A model generated the notes under the pieces. The model did not search any database and was not told where the DNA came from. It worked only from the letters and a program-made list of their open reading frames with translations. From assembly GCA_022181065.1 (NCBI GenBank), contig BQMY01000082.1:1-64000 (forward strand): a stretch of 64,000 nucleotides of DNA, in the 5' to 3' direction. Source of the DNA: Melioribacteraceae bacterium. Its GTDB lineage: Bacteria; Bacteroidota; Ignavibacteria; Ignavibacteriales; Melioribacteraceae. Shown here piece after piece: positions 1 to 8,728 of this stretch. Both the position numbers and the translations under genes were made by a program. Each line of letters starts with the position of its first letter. Position 1 is the first letter of the stretch.

Positions 1-2010
1 ACTCCCGATATTTACATAAGTAACATTGCTGTATCTTCCAAAGTAGATGATGCGAAAAAGGGTGATACAGAATTAAATTTCAGAGTGCTTTCATACGATC
101 CTGAAAATGAAAATCCCGAAGGTCTTGGTGTTCAAATCAGTTTGTTTGACAGGAGTGGCAGCAGGGTCACAAATCTGAATGTTGAACCATCTTTTTTACG
201 TGGCGGGCTCTTTGAAGTAAAAACAAATATTAGTCTGGATAATCCTGTGCTCTGGTCTCCGGCGAATCCTCACTATTACTCATATGTCATTTCGTTAACA
301 CAAAATGATAGTATTGTTGATCTATATAGGGGACGGACAGGGTATTATTCATTCAAGAAGGAAGATTCCCATCTGAAATTGAATGACAGGGAATTCAGCT
401 TCTTTGGTACCGGATACATTCCATTTGATGTGACAAATAAAAGTCTGCTCGGTAAAAGAAAATTAGCCGAAGAACTAAAGCAGCTGAAGATGACCGGATT
501 TAATTCGGTGAGATTTTCAAAAGTTTTACCATCCCCAAGCACCGTTGAGTATTGTACCGAACTTGGACTTTTTGTTTTGATTGATCTACCTCTTCATTCC
601 ATGCCTGAGCGTTTTGCCAGGGATAAAAACTTTAATGACAGGGCAGCGAGCAGGATCAGGAGCATTATTGAAGTCTTCAATAATTCGTTATCGGTTGCCG
701 CGTTTGGTATGGGAAGCTCGTACATAGCAAATTCGCCGGAACACTCAGTTTTTATTAGTAATCTCACATCTTCACTCGATGGAATTACTGACAAATTGTT
801 ATATGCTTCATTTATCGGGACTCAGCAAAATATACCTGAGGGTCTGGATTTTGCCGGTGTTGAGAGTTATGCAGAGCCATTTGAAGATTTAATTAGTGAA
901 GTTGATATTGCTGTTAAAAACAGCTCTGAGGCGAGCTACTTTTTTAGTGAAATTTTATATCCTGCATTTAACGGTGGAACTGATGGATACCTGAACAAAT
1001 TTTCGAAAGAAGCTCAGGCTAAATATTTTGCCGATTTAATTGATTTTGTAAGGAAAAATGATTTTCCGGGTATATTCTTCTCATCATATTACGATTTTCA
1101 GGGGAAGTATAGTTCTCTTTTTTCAGGTTACAGTGAAGAGAACGTTTACAGGATAGGAATATTGGGTCTGGATAAGGGGCAGAATACACTTTCGTACAAG
1201 GTTATAAAATCGAAATTGAATAATGGTGAAAAGGTAAAGATACCTCTTGGAAGCAAATCGGATGATGGTCCGATACTCTTTATTCTTACCGGATTGTTCC
1301 TCTCTATCGTTCTGGCGTTGCTTGTCAATTCAAAACGAAAATTCAGAGAAGATGTAACAAGAGCATTATTCCGACCTTACAACTTTTTTGCCGATATCAG
1401 GGATCACAGGATAATTTCAGGATTTCATTCCAATATACTCTTCTTAGTTTTGGCAGGAGCGCATTCCCTTCTTGTTACCAATATTTTATTTTATCTCAGG
1501 CACAATTTGCTGCTGGATAAAGCGCTGCTCTCATTTGCAAACGAACCATTGATCGCGACTGTTTCATATTTGGCGTGGAATCCACTTCAGGCGCTTGTTT
1601 ATCTCTTTTTTGCGTCGGTACTCTTTTTGCCTGTGATAAGTTTGTTCTTCCTGAGCACAACATTTTTTATAAAAACAAGAGTAATGTATTCCAGCATATA
1701 TTATTCTGCTATTTGGGCATTTTTGCCTCTGGCTCTGCTGCTTCCTCTTGAACTGGTATTATACAGAGTTTTAGTTGCCAGTGTCGCTAATCTGTATATC
1801 TATATTATACTGGGTGTTTTTATTTTATGGCTGACACAACGTTTGCTCAAGGGTATATATGTGATTTTTGATGTGAGGGCTTCATCAGTTTATTTTACAA
1901 CATTTTTATTAGTGCTTCTTATATTTGGTGGAACTTACCTCTATTTTCATCTCACCGAGGAAACTACGTTTTACCTGATCAACGCATGGAAGCAATTTGG
2001 TATGATGTAG
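1..2010 (+). CDS. Glycoside hydrolase family 2-like protein with C-terminal multi-span membrane domain (5' partial)
   Basis: The frame is open from base 1, so the true start lies upstream. The first ~110 visible residues look like a GH2 beta-sandwich (the NPVLWSPANPHYY stretch is typical). A TIM-barrel-like part follows, with FFGTGYIPFD, MTGFNSVRFS and ELGLFVLIDLP matching the places where GH2 enzymes have GVNRH, NAVRTSH and YGLYVIDE. Where the acid/base Glu is expected (GNE) the protein has GMGSSY. A Glu in FFSEILYP may sit at the nucleophile position. From about base 1270 there are six or seven hydrophobic spans, recalling Yip1-like membrane domains. It ends 13 bases before smc. A sugar-binding or structural role fits better than catalysis. 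The GH2 resemblance is fairly clear; the function is unknown. Confidence 0.6.
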   Translation, partial: TPDIYISNIAVSSKVDDAKKGDTELNFRVLSYDPENENPEGLGVQISLFDRSGSRVTNLNVEPSFLRGGLFEVKTNISLDNPVLWSPANPHYYSYVISLTQNDSIVDLYRGRTGYYSFKKEDSHLKLNDREFSFFGTGYIPFDVTNKSLLGKRKLAEELKQLKMTGFNSVRFSKVLPSPSTVEYCTELGLFVLIDLPLHSMPERFARDKNFNDRAASRIRSIIEVFNNSLSVAAFGMGSSYIANSPEHSVFISNLTSSLDGITDKLLYASFIGTQQNIPEGLDFAGVESYAEPFEDLISEVDIAVKNSSEASYFFSEILYPAFNGGTDGYLNKFSKEAQAKYFADLIDFVRKNDFPGIFFSSYYDFQGKYSSLFSGYSEENVYRIGILGLDKGQNTLSYKVIKSKLNNGEKVKIPLGSKSDDGPILFILTGLFLSIVLALLVNSKRKFREDVTRALFRPYNFFADIRDHRIISGFHSNILFLVLAGAHSLLVTNILFYLRHNLLLDKALLSFANEPLIATVSYLAWNPLQALVYLFFASVLFLPVISLFFLSTTFFIKTRVMYSSIYYSAIWAFLPLALLLPLELVLYRVLVASVANLYIYIILGVFILWLTQRLLKGIYVIFDVRASSVYFTTFLLVLLIFGGTYLYFHLTEETTFYLINAWKQFGMM

Positions 2011-2023
2011 GTAGCGGAGCCAG

Positions 2024-5000
2024 ATGTATTTATCAAAGTTAGAAATATTCGGTTTTAAATCATTTGCCAATCGTACGGTGATAAACTATACAAAAGGTAT
2101 TACGGGTATAGTGGGTCCAAACGGATGCGGTAAAACGAACATCGTGGACGCTCTTCGGTGGTGTCTTGGCGAACAGAAATCGAGTACGCTCCGTAGTGAT
2201 AAAATGGAGAACGTTATCTTCAATGGCACCCGCTCCAAGAAACCGATGGGAATGGCTGAAGTTTCTCTTACACTTGTCAATGACGATGGCGCGTTACCGA
2301 GTGACTATACTGAAGTGACTATTACCAGAAGGATATTTCGTTCCGGCGAAAGCGAATACCTCCTGAACAAAAATGTATGCCGGCTTAAGGATATTACAAA
2401 CCTCTTCATGGATACCGGAATGGGTACAAACGCTTATTCGGTGATAGAGTTGAAGATGGTGGAGACGATCCTCAGCAACAAGGCGGATGAAAGACGCAGA
2501 ATGTTTGAGGAGGCCGCGGGTGTTAACAAGTATAAACTTCGTCGCAGACACACCCTTAAAAAACTTGAAGAAGTTAAATCTGATCTTACCCGTGTGAATG
2601 ATATTGTATCGGAAGTTGAAAAAAACGTTCGTTCTCTTGAACGGCAGGCGAAAAAAGCAGATAAGTATAATCAGATACAATCTGTCTTGCGCGAGAAGGA
2701 ACTCGATCTTGCAGAAAGGCAATTCACCGCTTATACTCTTGAAATCCGGCAGCTTAGCGAGCAGAAAGAGTCCTTCACCAAAAGAAAGGGTGAACTTGAG
2801 CTTGAGATGAAAAATTTTGAGATTGAGCTTCTCGAGTATAAAGATAAAATAGCCGAGGTGGAAAAACGTCTTAGAAGCAAGCAGATGGAGATTTCACAAA
2901 AAACAGAAAAATTGCACGAAACTCAGAAAAATATATCGGTAGCCGAGGAAAGAAGAAAATCGCAGAGGAATAACCTCGATCGTTTCAAAAAAGAGCTTGA
3001 GGAGCTGGTAGTTGAAAAGACCGATACTGAAGACCTGATTATTGAAAATAAAGCAAGAATTGATGATTATCGGGAAAGTATAACACAAAAGCAAAACGAA
3101 GTTGCCGAGAGTGAAACCGATTTATCATCAAAAAAAGAGATTTTTGAGACTAAAAGAAATCTGCTTAAACAGAAAAATGAAGAAGAACTTTCTAAATATA
3201 AAGATATAACCCAACAGGAAAACCAGCTTTCGAATCTGCAGAAGAATAAAGCCACGGCGCAAAAATCGGTAGAAAACTTGCGTAAAAGGATTAGCGGTTT
3301 TGATGAGCTGATTGCAAATACTGAAACGAAAAAAGAAGAATTGAGTAATTCGCGAGATGAAGTTTCCGGCGAACTTAATTCTTCCAAAGCGGTTCTTTTG
3401 AAGAGTGAAGCTCTTAAGCTTGAACTCGAAAAGGAAATCGCGTCGCTCAAGGAACGTGAGATTGAAGAGAGATCAGTATTCCACGGTTTGAGGGATAAAG
3501 TGGAGTTCCTGCAATCGCTTATTGATAACCTCGAAGGTATGTCGAACGCGTCCAAAAAATTGATTGAGAGTGAAGACTGGGCGCAGAAGAATAAAACGGT
3601 TTTTGCCGATGTGGGGCATAGCAAGGAAGAGTACAAGTTTGCCCTTGAAGCATCGCTAAAAGTTTTTCTCAATAATCTGTTGATTGAAAACAGCAATGAT
3701 TTGATGAATGCTATTAGTCTGCTGAAAACAAAAGATTTGGGAAAAGCTTCTTTTTACCTGCTGAGAAATAAAGATCAGAAAAAAAATCTTATTGACTATC
3801 TGAGAAGATTCAGGGATAAACGATATATCAAACTTATTGAACAGCATGCCGGATTTATCAATTGGGCTTTCAACCTTGTAAAAACAAGTGGTAAATGGAA
3901 ACCCTACTTTGAACAGGCACTTTCAAGCTTTGTGGTTGTTAAGGATCTTAAATCCGCGCTTGAGCTTAGTAACGATTATCCCCGTTTTTCATTTGCTACA
4001 GTAGATGGTGATGTTGTTTACAATAATGGAGTGGTAGAGGCGGGTTCGCTTCCCAAGCTGGATGAGACACTTTTTGGTCGCAGGCAAATGGTAGCCGATC
4101 TTAAGAAAAATCTTCCTACTCATGAAGAAAGTTTAAATCAGTTACGCGAGCAAATCGTCAAAAAAGAAGAAGAACTTTCGGGAATAGACCTTAAAACTCC
4201 CGCCCAAAAAATAAAGGAATTTGAACAACGCATCACTGAAATTGAAAAACAATACTCGCAGCGTGAATATGAGATAGAAAAAGCGAAGGAATCAATTTCC
4301 GGTGCTGAAGGGGAAATTAAAAGTGTAGAGAGTGAAATTTCAGGTTTGGATAAAAACATTTCCGAGCTCGATGAACTGATAAAAGACAGACAGGCAGAGA
4401 AAAGACTATCCGAGGAGAAACTTTCCGAGCTGGAAGAAGAATTGGGTGTTAGTCAGGATGAATTTAACGATGCCGTTACACTTTTGAATCAGCGAAAGGT
4501 AGAGCAGGAAAGACTCAAGGGACAACTCCAGAATATTATAAATTCAATTGATCGGGCTGAAAAAGCGTTGACTTCTATGATCAATGGAATTGAAAAACGC
4601 AAAACAGATATTACAGACACAGAGGGTGAGCTTACCGCGCTCAACTCAATGATTGATGATAAACAGATTGCGTATGATGAAATTTATACCGAGCGACAGG
4701 CACTGGTTCTTGAAGAAACCGGGATAGATGAAGAGTTGCGGGGCATCAAACGGGAGGCCTCGAAGTTTGAGACGGAATTGACCAAATTCCGTAATGAGAA
4801 GCAGGAGATACTGGATAATGTTCACAAGTATGATATCCAGATCAATGAGAAGCAATACAGGATCACAACCCTTTATGAGAATATCAAGGAAGAGTATAAT
4901 ATCGACCTTGAACTGAAAGAGTATGATGATCTCGATTCGTTTGATTTCAGGGGTGTCGCGAAGGAAGTTCATTCACTAAAAGATCAGTTGAAAAATCTTG

Positions 5001-5611
5001 GTCCGATAAATCTCCTGGCTTACAGCGAGTATGAAGAAGAAAAAGAGAGAATGGATTTTCTCCACAAACAGCGTGATGATCTTGTGCACTCTGAAAAAGA
5101 TCTGCTTAAAACAATTGATGAAATAAATGATACCGCGCAGCAATTGTTCGCTGATACGTTTCTTGAAGTGCGTGATAATTTCAGGAAAATTTTCCGGACG
5201 TTGTTCGATCCCGGTGATGAAGCTGATCTGTTGATTGAAGAGGATGTTGATCCGCTTGACGCAAAAATTGAGATTGTCGCGAAACCGAAGGGGAAACGAC
5301 CAACTTCAATCGAATTGCTTTCCGGAGGAGAAAAAACTCTTACGGCAACAGCATTGCTTTTCGCTATTTATCTGGTAAAACCTTCACCATTTTGTATTCT
5401 TGATGAGGTGGATGCTCCACTTGATGACGCGAACATCGACAGATTCACAAATTTATTAAGAGAATTCAGCGCGAGAACACAGTTTATTCTTGTTACACAT
5501 AACAAGCGCACGATGGAAGCCGCCGAAAACATGTATGGTGTTACCATGCAGGAGGAAGGTATTTCCAAGCTTGCAGCTGTTCAGTTTAATGAGGAGCTGC
5601 CGGTAGAATGA
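2024..5611 (+). CDS. smc: Chromosome segregation ATPase SMC
   Basis: Structural maintenance of chromosomes protein, the core of the bacterial condensin that works with ScpA/ScpB on DNA in the cytoplasm. At 1195 residues it has the usual full length. The N-terminal Walker A is GPNGCGKT at residues 31-38. Long coiled coils run from about 170 to 500 and 700 to 1020, around a hinge at roughly 510-690. The C-terminal head carries the ABC signature LLSGGEKTL near 1100 and Walker B CILDEVDAPLDD near 1124. The ATG start follows a GTAGCGGAG stretch. The stop overlaps the next ATG (ATGA), suggesting translational coupling to the HAD phosphatase. No scpA or scpB is nearby. Confidence 0.97.
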   Translation: MYLSKLEIFGFKSFANRTVINYTKGITGIVGPNGCGKTNIVDALRWCLGEQKSSTLRSDKMENVIFNGTRSKKPMGMAEVSLTLVNDDGALPSDYTEVTITRRIFRSGESEYLLNKNVCRLKDITNLFMDTGMGTNAYSVIELKMVETILSNKADERRRMFEEAAGVNKYKLRRRHTLKKLEEVKSDLTRVNDIVSEVEKNVRSLERQAKKADKYNQIQSVLREKELDLAERQFTAYTLEIRQLSEQKESFTKRKGELELEMKNFEIELLEYKDKIAEVEKRLRSKQMEISQKTEKLHETQKNISVAEERRKSQRNNLDRFKKELEELVVEKTDTEDLIIENKARIDDYRESITQKQNEVAESETDLSSKKEIFETKRNLLKQKNEEELSKYKDITQQENQLSNLQKNKATAQKSVENLRKRISGFDELIANTETKKEELSNSRDEVSGELNSSKAVLLKSEALKLELEKEIASLKEREIEERSVFHGLRDKVEFLQSLIDNLEGMSNASKKLIESEDWAQKNKTVFADVGHSKEEYKFALEASLKVFLNNLLIENSNDLMNAISLLKTKDLGKASFYLLRNKDQKKNLIDYLRRFRDKRYIKLIEQHAGFINWAFNLVKTSGKWKPYFEQALSSFVVVKDLKSALELSNDYPRFSFATVDGDVVYNNGVVEAGSLPKLDETLFGRRQMVADLKKNLPTHEESLNQLREQIVKKEEELSGIDLKTPAQKIKEFEQRITEIEKQYSQREYEIEKAKESISGAEGEIKSVESEISGLDKNISELDELIKDRQAEKRLSEEKLSELEEELGVSQDEFNDAVTLLNQRKVEQERLKGQLQNIINSIDRAEKALTSMINGIEKRKTDITDTEGELTALNSMIDDKQIAYDEIYTERQALVLEETGIDEELRGIKREASKFETELTKFRNEKQEILDNVHKYDIQINEKQYRITTLYENIKEEYNIDLELKEYDDLDSFDFRGVAKEVHSLKDQLKNLGPINLLAYSEYEEEKERMDFLHKQRDDLVHSEKDLLKTIDEINDTAQQLFADTFLEVRDNFRKIFRTLFDPGDEADLLIEEDVDPLDAKIEIVAKPKGKRPTSIELLSGGEKTLTATALLFAIYLVKPSPFCILDEVDAPLDDANIDRFTNLLREFSARTQFILVTHNKRTMEAAENMYGVTMQEEGISKLAAVQFNEELPVE

Positions 5612-6345
5612 TAAAACGTAAGCTGAATGAAATAAATTTTAAGGTGTTTGTTGATTTCGATGGTACGATCTCTTTAACAGATATTGGTGAGGAACTATTC
5701 GCCAGATTCGGTGATCGGGAAGCGGCTTACGAAATTATCGGGAGATGGCTCGATGGTAAAATCGGGTCAATCCAGTCCTGGAGAGAGCTTTGCGATTCAC
5801 TGGGTGAGTTCGATATCGAGGCGTTTTACAAGTTTGTGGATTCGCTGCCGATAGACCCGGGATTTCACGATTTTGTGAAATATTGCAGTGAAAATCAGAT
5901 TGATATGTTTGTAGTAAGTGACGGACTCGATTTTTATATAAACAGGTTTATGGCGCGTGAAAATCTGCAGGAGATTCCGGTTTATTCCAATCGCGCGGTC
6001 TTTTTGAAAGAAAACGTTATTATGCCCGACTTTCCACACAGGGATGAGGAGTGCGATACCTGCGCCAATTGCAAACGTAATCATGTTATAAATAATAGCC
6101 ATGATGACGATTTTACCATCTATATCGGTGATGGTAATTCGGATACTTGTCCGGCGCAATATTGCGATTTTATATTCGCCAAAAATTCGTTATTAAAATT
6201 TTGTGAAAAGAACAGAATAAGTTTTTTCCCGTATAAAAATTTCCATGATATAATTGCGAGAATGGAACAGTTGGGAGAAAAAAAACGCCTTCGCAAAAGG
6301 CATCAGGCCGAGCTTAAACGGCGTGAAGTATATATGCGGGGATGA
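5608..6345 (+). CDS. MtnX-like HAD-superfamily phosphatase
   Basis: A haloacid-dehalogenase phosphatase of the phosphoserine phosphatase/MtnX-like subgroup, 245 residues. Motif I is DFDGT with nucleophile D16 and D18. The C-terminal metal motif is GDGNSD with D175 and D179. A cysteine cluster (CDTCANCK) in the cap region recalls the CxxCxxCK-type stretch of MtnX enzymes. MtnX acts in methionine salvage, but no other salvage gene is present in this window, so the substrate is unknown. The ATG overlaps the smc stop by four bases and the TGA overlaps the next possible start, so it sits in a coupled run from smc to lpxK. Confidence 0.8.
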   Translation: MIKRKLNEINFKVFVDFDGTISLTDIGEELFARFGDREAAYEIIGRWLDGKIGSIQSWRELCDSLGEFDIEAFYKFVDSLPIDPGFHDFVKYCSENQIDMFVVSDGLDFYINRFMARENLQEIPVYSNRAVFLKENVIMPDFPHRDEECDTCANCKRNHVINNSHDDDFTIYIGDGNSDTCPAQYCDFIFAKNSLLKFCEKNRISFFPYKNFHDIIARMEQLGEKKRLRKRHQAELKRREVYMRG

Positions 6346-6359
6346 TAAGGATAGAGATT

Positions 6360-6950
6360 ATGAACAAGTTAGCCGCAAAAATATTCAGTTACAGAAGTTA
6401 TACGCCAATACCATTTCTGATAGTAATGGTGATATTCCAGGAAGCGACATGGCAAAGCCTTCTTATCGGATTTGGTATCGCTTTGCTCGGTGAGTTTTTC
6501 AGGTTGTGGGGTGTAAGCTACGCGGGGAGTGAAACAAGAACTACCGGAAGTGTAGGGGGAACCTATCTCGTTGTAAGTGGGCCATTCGCGCATTTGCGTA
6601 ATCCGTTGTACCTCGGGAATATCCTGCTTTATGTTGGGATTGGTGTAATGTCGATGGCATTGTTTCCCTGGCTGCAGATTGCGGCATTGGTATTTTTTGT
6701 GATACAGTACCACTTTATCATCAAGGAAGAGGAAGGATATCTTCGCAAAACTTTCGGTAAAGAATATGAAGACTTTTATAATAATGTACCGAGGTTGATT
6801 CCTCAGTTCAAGGCGTACAAAAACGGAAATCTTGAACAGCCGAAATATAATCCTGGTGCCGGTTTACGTTCTGAAAGAAGAACATTGCAAGCCTTTTCGC
6901 TTGTGACAATTATTATCGTTGCTTTATGGGCGGTGAAATACTTTGGATAA
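6360..6950 (+). CDS. Isoprenylcysteine carboxyl methyltransferase-like membrane protein (ICMT/PEMT family)
   Basis: A small integral membrane methyltransferase-like protein, 197 residues from the ATG at 6360. That start has AAGGA eight bases upstream. An in-frame ATG at 6342, overlapping the previous stop, is the alternative. Hydrophobic spans near the start and middle are followed by the family region with GGTYLVVSGPFAHLRNPLYLG, then YHFIIKEEEGYLRKTFGKEYEDF, which matches the SAM-binding C-terminal signature (RxPxY and EExxL..FG..Y). Bacterial members methylate unknown substrates, possibly lipids or small molecules. It sits between a phosphatase and lipid A genes and overlaps lpxB by eight bases, so an envelope-lipid role is plausible but unproven. 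Confidence 0.8.
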   Translation: MNKLAAKIFSYRSYTPIPFLIVMVIFQEATWQSLLIGFGIALLGEFFRLWGVSYAGSETRTTGSVGGTYLVVSGPFAHLRNPLYLGNILLYVGIGVMSMALFPWLQIAALVFFVIQYHFIIKEEEGYLRKTFGKEYEDFYNNVPRLIPQFKAYKNGNLEQPKYNPGAGLRSERRTLQAFSLVTIIIVALWAVKYFG

Positions 6951-8079
6951 AAAAATCCTCATAATTGCCGGAGAAGCCTCAGCGGATATGCATGGCTCTG
7001 TACTTGTGAGCGAGTTGAAAAAGCTCGATCCTTCGATAGAAGTGTGCGGTATCGGCGGTGATAACATGGCGGAAGCGGGTGTGGAGATATTTTTCCATAT
7101 GCGCGAAATGGCATTTATGGGATTTGTGGAGGTTGTAAAACATCTCCCATTTATAAAAAAAGTAAAAACAAAATTGCTTGATGAGGTTAAAAAAAGGGGA
7201 ATATCGAAAGTAATACTTATTGATTATCCCGGATTTAATCTCAACATATCAGCAAATCTGAAAAAAATGGGTGTTGATACAATTTATTATATCTCGCCCC
7301 AGATTTGGGCGTGGCACCAGAGCAGAATAAAAAAGATTAAAAAATATATAAACAAGATGCTCGTTGTATTCCCGTTTGAGGAAAAGATGTATCGTGACGC
7401 GGGAGTTGATGCCGAATTTGTAGGGCATCCGCTTATTGAAAGAATTAACAATTATAACTTCCTCACAAGAGAGGAGTTATACGCGAAACATAATCTTGAT
7501 CCTGATAAAGAAATATTACTCGTACTCCCGGGGAGCCGGACTCAGGAGATAGAAAGAATTTTTCCGGAAGTTATCAAGGCGGCAACGAAAATATCGGCGG
7601 CTCATAACATGCAGACTATTGTAGCTCATTCACAGCATATTGAAGATAGCATGTTTGATTCCTTTAAAGGAAATTATCCCTTCACGCTTGTTAAAGGAAA
7701 TACATACGATTTGTTCAAACACGCGAAGTTCGGGATAATAAAATCAGGTACATCAACTTTGGAAACCGGGTTGTTTGGTTTACCATTTATTGTTGTTTAC
7801 AGAACAAGCTGGTTGACTTTTGAAATGGGTAAACGACTGGTGAAGGTAAATAATATCGCTATGGCAAATATTATAGCCGGAGAAACAATTGTTGACGAGC
7901 TTATTCAGGATGATGTTAATGTTGAAAATATTACAAACAAAGTTGGTGCCATCCTTGAAGACAAGAATCGGTATGACGAGATAAAAAAACGCCTCGCGGA
8001 CTTGCGAAACAAACTTGGCGGACCAGGTGCTTCTGCGCTTGCCGCAAAAATTATATATAACAGGTTTAATGAAAATTAA
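6943..8079 (+). CDS. lpxB: Lipid-A-disaccharide synthase LpxB
   Basis: A GT19 glycosyltransferase joining UDP-2,3-diacylglucosamine and lipid X into the lipid A disaccharide at the inner membrane. It has 378 residues, normal for the family. Signatures are GEASADMHG at the N-terminus, IDYPGFNLN, the strongly conserved ISPQIWAWHQSR, VFPFEEKMY and FVGHPL, then LPGSRTQEI. The start is TTG at 6943, inside the end of the upstream gene. Its own end overlaps the DUF374 acyltransferase start by 11 bases. Together with lpxK 650 bases downstream it shows that the organism makes lipid A and has an outer membrane. Confidence 0.95.
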   Translation: MDKKILIIAGEASADMHGSVLVSELKKLDPSIEVCGIGGDNMAEAGVEIFFHMREMAFMGFVEVVKHLPFIKKVKTKLLDEVKKRGISKVILIDYPGFNLNISANLKKMGVDTIYYISPQIWAWHQSRIKKIKKYINKMLVVFPFEEKMYRDAGVDAEFVGHPLIERINNYNFLTREELYAKHNLDPDKEILLVLPGSRTQEIERIFPEVIKAATKISAAHNMQTIVAHSQHIEDSMFDSFKGNYPFTLVKGNTYDLFKHAKFGIIKSGTSTLETGLFGLPFIVVYRTSWLTFEMGKRLVKVNNIAMANIIAGETIVDELIQDDVNVENITNKVGAILEDKNRYDEIKKRLADLRNKLGGPGASALAAKIIYNRFNEN

Positions 8080-8728
8080 AGAAATATATCGCCCGGTGTT
8101 AAGGTTTCTGGGGAATCGGGTATTATATTATGTGATTAGTGTTCTTTGTAAAAGTGTAAAATATCATCTTCATATGCCTGAAGAGACTGAAACACTTGTA
8201 TCAGGAGATAAACGATTTATTGCCGGATTCTGGCACGGAAGTATGCTTGCTCCGTGGTATATAAACAGGAACAAAAACTTTTCCGCGATAGTTAGTCTAA
8301 GCAAGGATGGAGAAGTATTAACCCGCGTATTGAAAAAGTGGAATTATCAGGTTGTTCGGGGTTCATCCCACAAGGGGGGTGGCGAGGCGCTCAATAATAT
8401 GGTTAAAGCCGCTCAGGACGGATACTCCGTTGCAATTACCCCGGATGGTCCTACTGGTCCTGCTTTTGTGATGAAACCTGGCGCGGTAGTGACGGCGAAA
8501 AAATCGGGATTGCCACTTGTTCTTATTGGTGTGGGATACAAAAATTATCGTGAATTCAGGAGTTGGGATAAATTCAAATTGCCGAAATTTTTCTCGGATG
8601 TTCATCTGTTTTATTCCGAGCCGATTTATGTAGAACCAGATCTTGAGTTTGAAAAGACTTCAGATCTGATTGAAAAATGTGATAAGATGCTTAACGAACT
8701 TCAAAGAAAGGCTGAAGCCGAGTGTTAG
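8069..8728 (+). CDS. DUF374 lysophospholipid acyltransferase-family protein
   Basis: A 219-residue protein of the DUF374 branch of the LPLAT (PlsC-like) acyltransferases. The HX4D-like block appears as FWHGSMLAPW, followed by VSLSKDGEVL, RGSSHKGG and TPDGPTGPAFVMKPG, all hallmarks of DUF374. The start at ATG 8069 gives MKIKEIYRP; an upstream ATG at 8015 in the same frame lies deep in lpxB and is unlikely. It lies between lpxB and lpxK with overlaps on both sides. By position and family it probably adds an acyl chain to lipid A or its precursor (in place of LpxL), but the acceptor cannot be read from sequence. Confidence 0.85.
   Translation: MKIKEIYRPVLRFLGNRVLYYVISVLCKSVKYHLHMPEETETLVSGDKRFIAGFWHGSMLAPWYINRNKNFSAIVSLSKDGEVLTRVLKKWNYQVVRGSSHKGGGEALNNMVKAAQDGYSVAITPDGPTGPAFVMKPGAVVTAKKSGLPLVLIGVGYKNYREFRSWDKFKLPKFFSDVHLFYSEPIYVEPDLEFEKTSDLIEKCDKMLNELQRKAEAEC

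Noticed and set aside
3067-3696. A 209-codon reading frame antisense to smc
   Set aside because: Ser/Phe-rich translation of the reverse of coiled-coil codons, without a ribosome-binding site or recognisable domain.
8015-8068. An earlier ATG start for the DUF374 acyltransferase
   Set aside because: It would place 18 residues of unlike sequence inside lpxB; the ATG at 8069 gives a normal family N-terminus.
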